A stretch of DNA of 64,000 nt from Stutzerimonas chloritidismutans AW-1 (lineage in GTDB: Bacteria > Pseudomonadota > Gammaproteobacteria > Pseudomonadales > Pseudomonadaceae), in the NCBI RefSeq assembly GCF_000495915.1, contig NZ_AOFQ01000002.1, positions 1 to 64,000 on the forward strand, read 5' to 3'. The position numbers and the translations under genes are program-made. The notes below the pieces were generated by a model. It had not been told where the DNA came from and did not search any database. It was given only the letters and a program-made list of their open reading frames with translations. The stretch's first letter is position 1. Each line of letters begins with the position of its first letter. Below are positions 45,236 to 56,387 of this stretch, piece by piece.

Positions 45236-46065
45236 TGATGACCTTCAGCACGCCCGCCGCGCATGGCAGCGAAGTTGTCCCGCGACAGTGGATCGGTCCG
45301 GCCGGGGCTGCATTGCTGACCCTCGGGATGCACGCCGGACTGTTCGCGCTGTTGCTCGGCAGCTGGTCGCCAGCGCTGGAAATGCCGGTCGCCACCCAGG
45401 TGATGCAGACCCAGTTGATCAGCCTGCCGCCGCCGGCGCCAACCGAGAGCGCAGTGTCGGTCGAACCGCCCGTCGAGCCCGCGGTCGAACCGCCGCCGCG
45501 CGAGCCGCAGGTCGATACCCACGCCCAGCAGCAGCGACTCGAGCAGGCCGAGCTGGCCTTCAAGCGCGCCGAAGAGGAGCGCAAGGCCGAGCAGCTGAAG
45601 CAGCAGCGCGAGCAGTTGGAACGCCAGCGCGAACAGCAGCGTCAGCGCGACGAGCAACGCCGCCAGGAACAGGCACAGGAGCGGGAACGGATGGCTCAGG
45701 AAGAGGCACGGTTGCAGGCGGCGCGCGAAGCCGAGGCAACGGCACGCGCGGAAGCGGCTGAGCGCGCACGACAGGCTGCTGCGGCCGAAGCGGCCAGCCG
45801 GCAATACCTGCCGATTGCCAAGAAGCCGCCGGTCTACCCGCAACGGGCGCTGGACTCTGGGCTTCAGGGTTCCTGCACGGTCAGCTACACGGTTGATGTG
45901 CAGGGTCGCGTGCGCTCGCCCGAAGTGGTCGGCGACTGCCATCCGCTGTTCATCCGCCCATCACTTACCGCCGCCAAGAGCTTTCGCTACCAGCCGCGCA
46001 TCGTCGAAGGCCGCGCGGTTGCCGTGCCCGATGTAAAGAACACCTTCCATTACCGCATCGAATGA
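45235..46065 (+). CDS. tonB: TonB-type energy transducer with TolA-like coiled coil
   Basis: A 276-residue protein. It has an N-terminal membrane helix at ~20-42, a Pro/Glu-rich segment at ~60-90, and a long Gln/Glu/Arg/Lys coiled coil at ~95-185 as in TolA. It ends in a TonB C-terminal domain (YPQRALDSGLQGSCTVSYTV, YQPRIVEGRAVAVPDVKNTF). The fusion of a TolA-like middle and a TonB_C end matches the TolQ/TolR-like partners. The domain reaches the receptor's TonB box across the periplasm. In-frame GTG at 45232 and ATG at 45238 are alternative starts. Confidence 0.87.
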   Translation: MMTFSTPAAHGSEVVPRQWIGPAGAALLTLGMHAGLFALLLGSWSPALEMPVATQVMQTQLISLPPPAPTESAVSVEPPVEPAVEPPPREPQVDTHAQQQRLEQAELAFKRAEEERKAEQLKQQREQLERQREQQRQRDEQRRQEQAQERERMAQEEARLQAAREAEATARAEAAERARQAAAAEAASRQYLPIAKKPPVYPQRALDSGLQGSCTVSYTVDVQGRVRSPEVVGDCHPLFIRPSLTAAKSFRYQPRIVEGRAVAVPDVKNTFHYRIE

Positions 46066-46093
46066 TGCCGTTACGACTCAGGAACCGTTTTCG

Positions 46094-48055
46094 ATGAATC
46101 AGGATTTCACCGATTTTCACGCGAGCGTGGGCGCTCATGACGACCAACCGGTCAATCCGAGCGGCAACATGCCGCTGCAGCAGGCGATCGATCACCGCCG
46201 GCGCGGGCTGCTCAAGGGTGGGCTCGGCCTGGCCGGCATCGCCTTTCTCGGCGGCGGGATGGCCGGCGCGCGAGCCGCGACCCGGGGCGATTCGCTGCTC
46301 GGCTTCGAAGGTATTCCGACCCAGCTCGACCCGCATTTCGACCGTGTCGAGGTGGCGCCGGGCTACAGCGCCCGGGTGTTCTTCTCCTGGGGCGATCCGG
46401 TGCATGCCGACGCACCCGAGTGGCAGCCGGATGCCAGCGACGATTGGCAAGCCCAGCTCAGGCAGGCCGGCGACAACCACGATGGCATGCATTTTTTCCC
46501 GTTCCCCGACGCGCCCGACAGCCGCGGCCTGCTGGCTATCAACCACGAATACGTCAACCCGACGCTGCATCCAAAGGGCATCGCCGTGGTCGATGGCCGA
46601 CGCCCGCTGGAACAGGTGCGCAAGGAGCAGGCGGCCCATGGTCTGAGTGTCATCGAGGTGCGCAAGGATGCCCAGGGCGAATGGCGGCGGGTGATGGATT
46701 CACCCTACAACCGCCGCATTTCCGGCATGACGCCGATGGCCATTGCCGGGCCGCTGGCCGGCCATGCGGCGATGCAGACCATGGACGACCCGGAAGGAAA
46801 GACGGTGCTCGGCACGCTGAACAACTGTTCCAGCGGCTTCACCCCCTGGGGCACCTATCTGGTCTGCGAGGAGAACTGGCACAACTACTTCGTCAACCAC
46901 GACACCGACGACCTCGCCGCACGCGTCTCGCACAACCGCTACGGCATCGCCGGCAGCGGCATGAGCAAGCTTTACGGCTGGGGCACGGTCGATCCGCGCT
47001 TCGATGCCACGCCGAAGGCGGGTCAGCCCCATGGCGGCTTCGTCAACGAGCCGCACCGGTTCGGCTGGGTGGTGGAGGTCGATCCGTTCGACCCGCAGAG
47101 CGCGCCGGTCAAGCGCACCGCCTTCGGCCGCTACTGCCGCGAGTGCTCGGTGCTGTCGCTGGGCGAGGACGGGCGCATGGCGTTCTACTCGGGCGACGAC
47201 ACCAAGGGCGAGTACGTATACAAGTTCGTTCCCAGCGGCCGTTTCGTGCCCGGTGCGGACGCGGCCAACCGCCGCTTGCTGGATGAGGGCACCTTGTATG
47301 TCGCGCGTTTCGATGCCGACGGCAGTGGCCAGTGGCTGGCGCTGGTGCACGGCGAGCATGGCCTGACCGCGGAAAACGGCTTCCCCAGCCAGGCCGAGGT
47401 GCTGCTCAACGCCCGCGCCGCCGCCGACCGTGCCGGCGCAACGCCGATGGACCGGCCGGAGTGGGTCGCAGTGCATCCCGATACCCGCGAGGTCTACGTC
47501 ACCCTGACCAACAATGACGCGCGCGGCACCAAGCAGCCGCTGGACAAGGCCAATCCGCGACCGAACAATCTGCACGGGCAGATCCTGCGCTGGCAGGAGG
47601 AGGGCGGCGACCCGACGGCGACGCGTTTCCTGTGGGAAGTCTTCCTGCTCGCCGGCGAGCGTCGCGGAGCGCGCGATGCCCAGGGCCAGCCGGTTGCCGC
47701 CAACCTGATCGGCACCATCGACGGCGACTGCTTTTCCTCGCCGGACGGGCTGGCCTTCGATCGTGACGGGCGCTTGTGGATCGAAACCGATTTCGACGAT
47801 GACGAATCGGTGATGCAGGCCATGGGCACCAATCAGCTGCTCTGCGCCGATCCGAAAACGCGCGAGGTGCGGCGTTTCCTGGTCGGGCCACGGGGCTGCG
47901 AGATCACCGGAATCACCTGGAGCCCGGACTACCGTGCCATGTGGATCAACGTGCAGCACCCGGGGCTGAGCTTTCCGGCCAGCGACGGCCAGTCACGCCC
48001 GCGCTCGTCCACGGTGCTGATCACCAAGGACGACGGCGGCGTGATCGGCAGCTGA
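46094..48055 (+). CDS. phoX: PhoX-family alkaline phosphatase, Tat-exported
   Basis: A 653-residue PhoX phosphatase (Ca/Fe cofactor family). The Tat signal is long: HRRRGLLKGGLGLAGIAFLG near residues 35-54, with the twin Arg in RRRGLLKG. The PhoX hallmarks NHEYVNPTL, CSSGFTPWGTYLVCEENWHN, GRYCREC and FSSPDGLAFDRDGRLWIETD are present. It removes phosphate from organic phosphomonoesters in the periplasm, the natural partner of a phytase. It starts 28 bp after tonB, so it is probably the last gene of the phytate operon. Confidence 0.93.
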   Translation: MNQDFTDFHASVGAHDDQPVNPSGNMPLQQAIDHRRRGLLKGGLGLAGIAFLGGGMAGARAATRGDSLLGFEGIPTQLDPHFDRVEVAPGYSARVFFSWGDPVHADAPEWQPDASDDWQAQLRQAGDNHDGMHFFPFPDAPDSRGLLAINHEYVNPTLHPKGIAVVDGRRPLEQVRKEQAAHGLSVIEVRKDAQGEWRRVMDSPYNRRISGMTPMAIAGPLAGHAAMQTMDDPEGKTVLGTLNNCSSGFTPWGTYLVCEENWHNYFVNHDTDDLAARVSHNRYGIAGSGMSKLYGWGTVDPRFDATPKAGQPHGGFVNEPHRFGWVVEVDPFDPQSAPVKRTAFGRYCRECSVLSLGEDGRMAFYSGDDTKGEYVYKFVPSGRFVPGADAANRRLLDEGTLYVARFDADGSGQWLALVHGEHGLTAENGFPSQAEVLLNARAAADRAGATPMDRPEWVAVHPDTREVYVTLTNNDARGTKQPLDKANPRPNNLHGQILRWQEEGGDPTATRFLWEVFLLAGERRGARDAQGQPVAANLIGTIDGDCFSSPDGLAFDRDGRLWIETDFDDDESVMQAMGTNQLLCADPKTREVRRFLVGPRGCEITGITWSPDYRAMWINVQHPGLSFPASDGQSRPRSSTVLITKDDGGVIGS

Positions 48056-48077
48056 GGATCGTGCCGGCGCCATATGT

Positions 48078-51065
<2,988 letters not shown>

Positions 51066-51272
51066 CAGTAGCGATCCGTATCCGGTGTGAAGGCAGGGCA
51101 GGGTGGTTCATACGAGAGCTGGTTCAGCTCGGACAACCGATTGCCCGGGAAGTCGTGCCGGCGAGGCAGGAGGTTGATGGTGCCATTCGCTGCAGTTCGT
51201 CCTTGCAGCGGCCAGGGTACAGGGAAAAACCCGTACCATATCAACGATATGCAATGCTCACGGTGATTTCCG

Positions 51273-53240
51273 ATGCTTTCTGCCGTCAAGCGCTACAGGG
51301 CCCTGGTCGCCGGGGTGCTGCAGCGCTGTTTTCCACGTACCTCGGCCCATCTGCGCGAAGAGGACGAGTTGTTGTTTCGTCGCTGGGGCGGTGCGCCTGG
51401 CAAGACGAACAAGGCTGCGGCCGCCAAGCGCAAGGGCAAACCTGCAGCCAAGGCCAAGCCGAAGAGCAAGTCGGAGGGGCCGGCTCGCGCTGCCGCCAAG
51501 CCGCGCGGGACGGCAGCGCAGGGGATCTACGCCGCGGCACAACTGAAAGTGGATGACGCTCAGGTCCAGGCCATGCGCGAACGCGTCGAGCAGGCGGTGG
51601 CCGCCGGCATCATCAGTGCACCGTCGGAAGAGCAATGGGCGATGATCCTCAGCCGCAGCCCGGTGACGCGGATCTTCGCCGGTGCCGGCTCCGGCAAATC
51701 CACCACCTTGCTGCTGCGCGTGGTGTTCATGCTCTGTCACATGGGTATCGAGCCCGGACGCCTGACGGTCATCTCGTTCACCAACGCCTCTTGCGCGCAG
51801 CTGCGCGAACAGCTGGTGCGCGTGCTCGGCTTCTGGCAGGTGCCATTCGATGCGCAGCAGGCACGCCAGTGCGTGCGCCCCTTCCACTCGGCCATGGCGC
51901 AGCTGGCGCGTGAAGTGCTGGAGCGACCGGTGTGGTTCGAGCAGTTGGACGACAAGGCCGCCGCGACGGACGAACCGGATAACCCGCTAGCCGCCACACG
52001 CCTGCGCCCGGCGCAAGTTCGCCTGCTCAAGCAGGCCTATCAGCAGTGTTACGCCGAACAAGCGACATTCCGTGAGTTGGTGCATCGACTGCTCGACCTG
52101 CCTGCGCCGCCAACCGAAAGCGAACAGGGCAAGCGCGCTGCCCCGAAAGCGCCAGGCGATACCTTCACCCTGGCCGGCGAGTTCACGCCGCTGCCGCTGT
52201 ACGAGGCCTTCCATGCCCAGGCAGGCTTTATCGAGAGCATTGGCATTCGCATTGATCAGCTGCAGCCAGGCAAGCGGCAGTGCGCGGCGCGCGAACGGGA
52301 TTTCGTCGAAGCGCTGGTGAGCTTCCATGGCTACTTCAGGGCCGCGCTGCGTGAGCAGGGGCTGATTACCTTCAATGAGGCCTTTCAACAGCTCACCGAG
52401 CGTTTGGGCTCGGGCACGGATGTGCCCCAGGCCAGCCTTGCGCCGTTCGAGCACCTGCTGATCGATGAATTCCAGGACATTTCCCCGCAGATCGTCCAAT
52501 GGCTGCAGGCCTTGCATCGCCAGCTGGCGCGCCAGAAGGCCGGCCCGAGCCTGATGGCCATCGGTGACGACTGGCAGTCGATCTATGGCTGGCGCGGCAG
52601 TTCGCCGGAGTTGTTCATGGACTTCGACAGATACTTCCCGCGGCGCGGCGCCAAGGGCAGCGAGACGCTGCTGCTGGAAACCAACTACCGCTCCATCGAG
52701 CCGGTGATTCGCGATGGCGAGGCGGTGCTGGCCGGGGTGCAGTTCAAGCAGGCCAAGACCAGCCGGCCATGCAAGCCGACACAGCCGGGCGACCACGGGG
52801 TAAAGCTGGTCACCGGTTTCGAGCTGAACAAGGGCCTGCCGAAGCTGATCGAGGCGATCACCGCGCAATGTGCCCATGTGGCCGAGCGGCAAAGCCGCGA
52901 ACGCACCGCGGTGCTGCTGCTCAGCCGGCGCAACGAGCCACTGCGGACCATCCAGGCGCAGCTGGACCGCAAGTTACCGGTCAAGGCGTACACCATTCAC
53001 CGCGCCAAGGGACTGCAGGCCGAGGTGGCGATCATCGTCGACGACTGCGCCCCGGTGCAGCCGCATCCGTTGCGCAACGCGCTGTATGGCTACTCGGGTT
53101 TCTTCCGCAACAGCTATGACCAGGCCATGGCCGATGAAAGCCTGCGCCTGGGGTACGTGGCGATCACCCGCGGCGTCAGCCGGGTGCTCTGGTTCACGCG
53201 CAAGGCGCAGGGTGCCACCGAGCGCCTGGCGCGGGGCTAG
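51273..53240 (+). CDS. UvrD/Rep-family superfamily 1 DNA helicase (HelD-like)
   Basis: A 655-residue SF1 helicase. A basic Lys/Ala-rich region lies at residues ~44-85 (KTNKAAAAKRKGKPAAKAK). The motifs follow in order: Walker A FAGAGSGKSTTLLLR (near 130), LLIDEFQDISP (Walker B), IGDDWQSIYGWRGS (motif III), NYRS (motif IV), HRAKGLQAEVAI (motif V) and YVAITRGVSRVLW (motif VI). All core motifs are intact, so it should be an active ATP-dependent DNA translocase. It is convergent with the kinase/phosphatase gene, one base between the stops, and divergent from the hybrid kinase. Target pathway not clear. Confidence 0.9.
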   Translation: MLSAVKRYRALVAGVLQRCFPRTSAHLREEDELLFRRWGGAPGKTNKAAAAKRKGKPAAKAKPKSKSEGPARAAAKPRGTAAQGIYAAAQLKVDDAQVQAMRERVEQAVAAGIISAPSEEQWAMILSRSPVTRIFAGAGSGKSTTLLLRVVFMLCHMGIEPGRLTVISFTNASCAQLREQLVRVLGFWQVPFDAQQARQCVRPFHSAMAQLAREVLERPVWFEQLDDKAAATDEPDNPLAATRLRPAQVRLLKQAYQQCYAEQATFRELVHRLLDLPAPPTESEQGKRAAPKAPGDTFTLAGEFTPLPLYEAFHAQAGFIESIGIRIDQLQPGKRQCAARERDFVEALVSFHGYFRAALREQGLITFNEAFQQLTERLGSGTDVPQASLAPFEHLLIDEFQDISPQIVQWLQALHRQLARQKAGPSLMAIGDDWQSIYGWRGSSPELFMDFDRYFPRRGAKGSETLLLETNYRSIEPVIRDGEAVLAGVQFKQAKTSRPCKPTQPGDHGVKLVTGFELNKGLPKLIEAITAQCAHVAERQSRERTAVLLLSRRNEPLRTIQAQLDRKLPVKAYTIHRAKGLQAEVAIIVDDCAPVQPHPLRNALYGYSGFFRNSYDQAMADESLRLGYVAITRGVSRVLWFTRKAQGATERLARG

Positions 53241-53241
53241 G

Positions 53242-54969
53242 TCAGCGCAACAGCAGCGCGACGACTGTACCGGCCAGCAGCAGCGACAGGCCTTTCCAGA
53301 ACAGCAGCGGGTTGCGCTCCAACAGTGGCGGGCGGGCGCGGCTGAGAAAGGCCGGGTTGGGCTGGCGCAGCTCGAAGACGAACTCCGACAGTTCGGCATA
53401 GCGCCGCGCGGGATCGGGATGCAGCGCCTTGCCCAGCACTTCGTCGATCCACGCCGGAATGTCGCGCTGAGCGTGGCGTAGCGGCTGGTAGCACAGGCGC
53501 TTCTGCGCTGCGCTGGTGCGTGCCCTGGAGACGTCGGCGCCGTAGGGCAAGCGGCCGCTGAGCATCTGATAGGCGATCACCGCGAGGGAGAACTGGTCCG
53601 AGCGCGGCGTGCCGGCCTCGCCGAGGAAGTATTCCGGCGCGGTATAGGCGGCGGTGCCGAGCAGGTTGTCCTGCGTGCCCGGTGCGTTGCGTTCGGCCAG
53701 CCCGGCGACGCGGGTCGAGCCGAAATCGATGATCTTCAGCGTGCCGGTGGCGTCGATCATCAGGTTCTGCGGGCGCAGGTCCTGATGCAGCATTTCCAGG
53801 CGGTGAAAGGCGCGCAGGCCGCGGGCGATCTGCTCGACGATGCCGCGCACGGTTTCCAGGTCCGGCTGTGGATGGTCGAGCATCCACTGCGCCAGCGTCT
53901 GGCCGTCGATGAATTCGCTCACGGTATACAGGTAGCGACGCTGCCGTAGCGGCGGGCAGGCCTTGACCACATGGGGGTTGTCCAGGCGGCGGGCGATCCA
54001 CTCTTCCAGGAGGAAGCGCTCCAGATAGGCCGCGTCGCTCCGCAGATCCATCGAGGGTGTCTTCAGCACCACGGTGGCGCCGCTGGCTTCGTCGACGGCC
54101 AGGTGTACATGGCTGCGGCTGCTGACATGCAGCTCGCGAACGATGCGATAGCCATCGAACAGCATGCGCGGCTCCAGCAGCGGCGGCAACGCCAGTTCGC
54201 CGAGCTGACGCTGCACGTCGTCGACCGCCTGCTCCGGCAGGCTGTCGATGCGCACCAGCTGCGCGGTGAGGTTATCGTCGCTGCCGTTGGCCAATGCCCG
54301 CTCGACGATCCGTCGCGCTGCCAGGTCGAGGTTGTCGCCATGCTCGGCAACGAGCTGCGCCACCTCCCGCGCGCCGATGTGCTCGTAGACGCCATCGGTG
54401 GCGAGCAGGAACAGATCGCCGACCGCCAGCGGCAGGGTGCGGTAGTCGATCTCCAGGTGCCGGTCGATGCCCAGCGCGCGGCCGAGGTAGCTGGTATCCG
54501 CGGACACGCGCACGCGGTGATCCTCGGTCAGCTGTTCGAGGCCGCCGTCGCGCAGTCGATAGATACGCGCATCGCCGACGTGGAACAGGTGCGCGCTGGC
54601 CGACTTGAGCACCAGCGCGCTGAAGGTGCAGACATAGCCGCGGTCGCGGTCATAGCGGTGCGGGCTGTGGCGGGTCTGCGCATGCAGCCAGGAATTGATC
54701 GCCACCAGCACCCGCTGCGCCGACTGCTTCACCGACCAGGCGTCGGAGGTGCAGAAATAGTCGGAAAGAAAGCTCGCCACCGCGGTTTCGCTGGCGACAT
54801 GGCTGACCTCGCTGCTGCTGATGCCATCGGCCAGCGCAATGGCGATGCCCTTGCTGGCGAGCTGGGCGTCAGCGGGCACGCAGGCGCCGTGAAAGTCCTG
54901 GTTGGCCGGTTTGCGTCCGCGGTCCGAATGCTGGCCGAGGGAAATGGCGAGTTGGCTGGGCATCTTCAT
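53242..54969 (-). CDS. PP2C-type phosphatase fused to Ser/Thr protein kinase
   Basis: About 575 residues. The N-terminal PP2C domain (~1-235) shows NQDFHG, ALADGISSSE and FLLATDGVYEHI then GSDDNLTAQ. The kinase domain (~265-525) has VVLKTPS (ATP Lys), HQDLRPQN (His-Arg-Asp region altered to HQD), IDFGSTRVAG (DFG) and GTAAYTAPEYFLGE. A C-terminal membrane anchor (LLFWKGLSLLLAGTVVALLL) follows. The same polypeptide could add and remove phosphate on a target. It lies just after nirC in the same direction behind a terminator. Start is ATG 54969 or 54963. Confidence 0.88.
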   Translation of the reverse strand: MKMPSQLAISLGQHSDRGRKPANQDFHGACVPADAQLASKGIAIALADGISSSEVSHVASETAVASFLSDYFCTSDAWSVKQSAQRVLVAINSWLHAQTRHSPHRYDRDRGYVCTFSALVLKSASAHLFHVGDARIYRLRDGGLEQLTEDHRVRVSADTSYLGRALGIDRHLEIDYRTLPLAVGDLFLLATDGVYEHIGAREVAQLVAEHGDNLDLAARRIVERALANGSDDNLTAQLVRIDSLPEQAVDDVQRQLGELALPPLLEPRMLFDGYRIVRELHVSSRSHVHLAVDEASGATVVLKTPSMDLRSDAAYLERFLLEEWIARRLDNPHVVKACPPLRQRRYLYTVSEFIDGQTLAQWMLDHPQPDLETVRGIVEQIARGLRAFHRLEMLHQDLRPQNLMIDATGTLKIIDFGSTRVAGLAERNAPGTQDNLLGTAAYTAPEYFLGEAGTPRSDQFSLAVIAYQMLSGRLPYGADVSRARTSAAQKRLCYQPLRHAQRDIPAWIDEVLGKALHPDPARRYAELSEFVFELRQPNPAFLSRARPPLLERNPLLFWKGLSLLLAGTVVALLLR

Positions 54970-54975
54970 CTGCGC

Positions 54976-55007
54976 AAAAGCCCCGGCGCGCATGCGAGCC
55001 GGGGCCT
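54976..55007 (-). terminator. Terminator after nirC
   Basis: On the reverse strand AAGGCCCCGGC and GCCGGGGC(TTTT) form a strong stem of at least 8 GC-rich pairs followed by four T. It should end the nirBDC transcript before the kinase/phosphatase gene. Confidence 0.75.
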
Positions 55008-55022
55008 TCGTTCACTCCAGGG

Positions 55023-55835
55023 TCAGTAGACGGTGCGCTTGGGTGCGGTGCGCACGTGGGTGGTGTAGAGCGTCAGGCCGGTGAAGGCCAGGCCGCCGAC
55101 CAGGTTGCCCAGCGCGGTGGGGATCTCGTTCCAGAGCATGTAATCCATCACCGAGAAGTCGCCGCCCATGATCATCGCAGAGGGGAACAGAAACATGTTC
55201 ACCACCGAATGCTCGAAGCCCATGAAGAAGAACAGCATGATCGGCATCCACATGGCGATGACTTTGCCGCTGACCGAGGTGGAGATCATCGCGCCGACCA
55301 CGCCCATCGAGACCATCCAGTTGCACAGCATGCCGCGCAGGAAGATGGTCGCCCAGCCCGCTGCACCGAACTCGGCGTAGCCCAGTGTGCGAGCCTCACC
55401 AATGTGCGAGATCTTCTCGCCGATCGGCCCCGGGTCGGTGGAAAAGCCCATGGTGAAGACGAAGGCCATCATGAAGGCAACCACCAGCGCACCGGCGAAG
55501 TTGCCGAGAAATACCCAGCCCCAGTTGCGCAGAATGCCGCTCACGGTCACGCCAGGACGGCGGTCGAGCAGGGCCAGCGGAGTGAGCATGAATACCCCGG
55601 TGAGCAGGTCGAAGCCCATCAGGTAAAGCATGATGAAACCGACCGGAAACAGCATCGCGCCGACCAGCGGCGAGCCGGTCTGCACGGTCACGGCCACGGC
55701 GAACACCGCGGCGAGGGAGAGGATGGCGCCAGCCATGAAGGCGCGGATCAGTGTGTCGCGGGTGGACATGAAGATCTTCGATTCACCGGCGTCCACCATC
55801 TTGGTGACGAACTCGGAGGGGATGATGTAGGACAT
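55023..55835 (-). CDS. nirC: Formate/nitrite transporter
   Basis: A 270-residue FNT-family channel with six membrane helices. It has MGFDLLTGVFMLTPLA, GNFAGALVVAF (conserved NFxG) and FMGFEHSVVNMFLFP with the central His; these are the FocA/NirC signatures. It carries nitrite (or formate) across the inner membrane. It lies 168 bp downstream of nirD on the same strand, completing a nirB-nirD-nirC operon, so nitrite is the probable substrate. The REP-like repeat at 55931-55994 lies between nirD and nirC. Confidence 0.92.
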   Translation of the reverse strand: MSYIIPSEFVTKMVDAGESKIFMSTRDTLIRAFMAGAILSLAAVFAVAVTVQTGSPLVGAMLFPVGFIMLYLMGFDLLTGVFMLTPLALLDRRPGVTVSGILRNWGWVFLGNFAGALVVAFMMAFVFTMGFSTDPGPIGEKISHIGEARTLGYAEFGAAGWATIFLRGMLCNWMVSMGVVGAMISTSVSGKVIAMWMPIMLFFFMGFEHSVVNMFLFPSAMIMGGDFSVMDYMLWNEIPTALGNLVGGLAFTGLTLYTTHVRTAPKRTVY

Positions 55836-55930
55836 GGCGGTCTCTCTGAATGGCAGTAAGGGGCCAAGCCCCCGACGGCGGTCGCGGGGCGCTGGCTGAG
55901 CGATGTGAATTGCTGGCGAATTGAGGTCAG

Positions 55931-55994
55931 GTTCGCGGCCAAGGCCGCTCCCATGGATCGGTACGATTTGGGAGCGGTGAGCCGCGCGAGTGAA
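55931..55994. repeat. REP-like palindromic pair between nirD and nirC
   Basis: GTTCGCGGCCAAGGCCGCTC plus CCA (left, to 55953) faces an imperfect complement, TGGGAGCGGTGAGCCGCGCG plus AGTGAAC (55968-55994). The left part is itself palindromic (GCGGCC/GGCCGC). This form resembles common Pseudomonas REP sequences and may stabilise the upstream nirBD mRNA. Confidence 0.55.
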
Positions 55995-56003
55995 CGGCGG
56001 CGA

Positions 56004-56387
56004 TCAGCCAACGGCGATTTGCACCTCGTCTCCCTCCAGACGCACCGGCCAGACGCGCAGGCTTTGTTCGGGGTATTCCATGCAGCTGCCGTCCTGCAGG
56101 CGGAAATGCTGCTTGTACAACGGCGAAGCGATCACCAGCTCACCCTTGAAGTTGCCGACGATGCCGCGGCCGATGACGTTGGCGCCAGACTTGGGGTCGC
56201 GGTTGTCGATGGCGAACAGCTGCTCGCCTTCGGCGTTGTCGGGCAGGTGGAACAGCGCCACCTGGGCGCCTTCGTGCCAGGCCACCACACCGGAATTGGC
56301 GACCAGATCGGCACGGCTGCACAGTGCCTGCCAGGCCGCCGGGGCTGCGGAACGGGAGTCGAGACGAACGACGTTGGACTGGCTCAT
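56004..56387 (-). CDS. nirD: Assimilatory nitrite reductase small subunit
   Basis: A 127-residue Rieske-like protein of the NirD group, containing the conserved stretches QLFAIDNRDPKSGANVIGRG and ASPLYKQHFRLQDGSCMEYP. As in other NirD proteins, the Rieske Cys/His ligands are absent (the pattern lacks CxH...CxxH), normal for the family. It pairs with NirB to reduce nitrite to ammonium with NADH. Its ATG (56387) shares one base with the nirB stop codon (TGATG), giving tight coupling. Confidence 0.9.
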   Translation of the reverse strand: MSQSNVVRLDSRSAAPAAWQALCSRADLVANSGVVAWHEGAQVALFHLPDNAEGEQLFAIDNRDPKSGANVIGRGIVGNFKGELVIASPLYKQHFRLQDGSCMEYPEQSLRVWPVRLEGDEVQIAVG

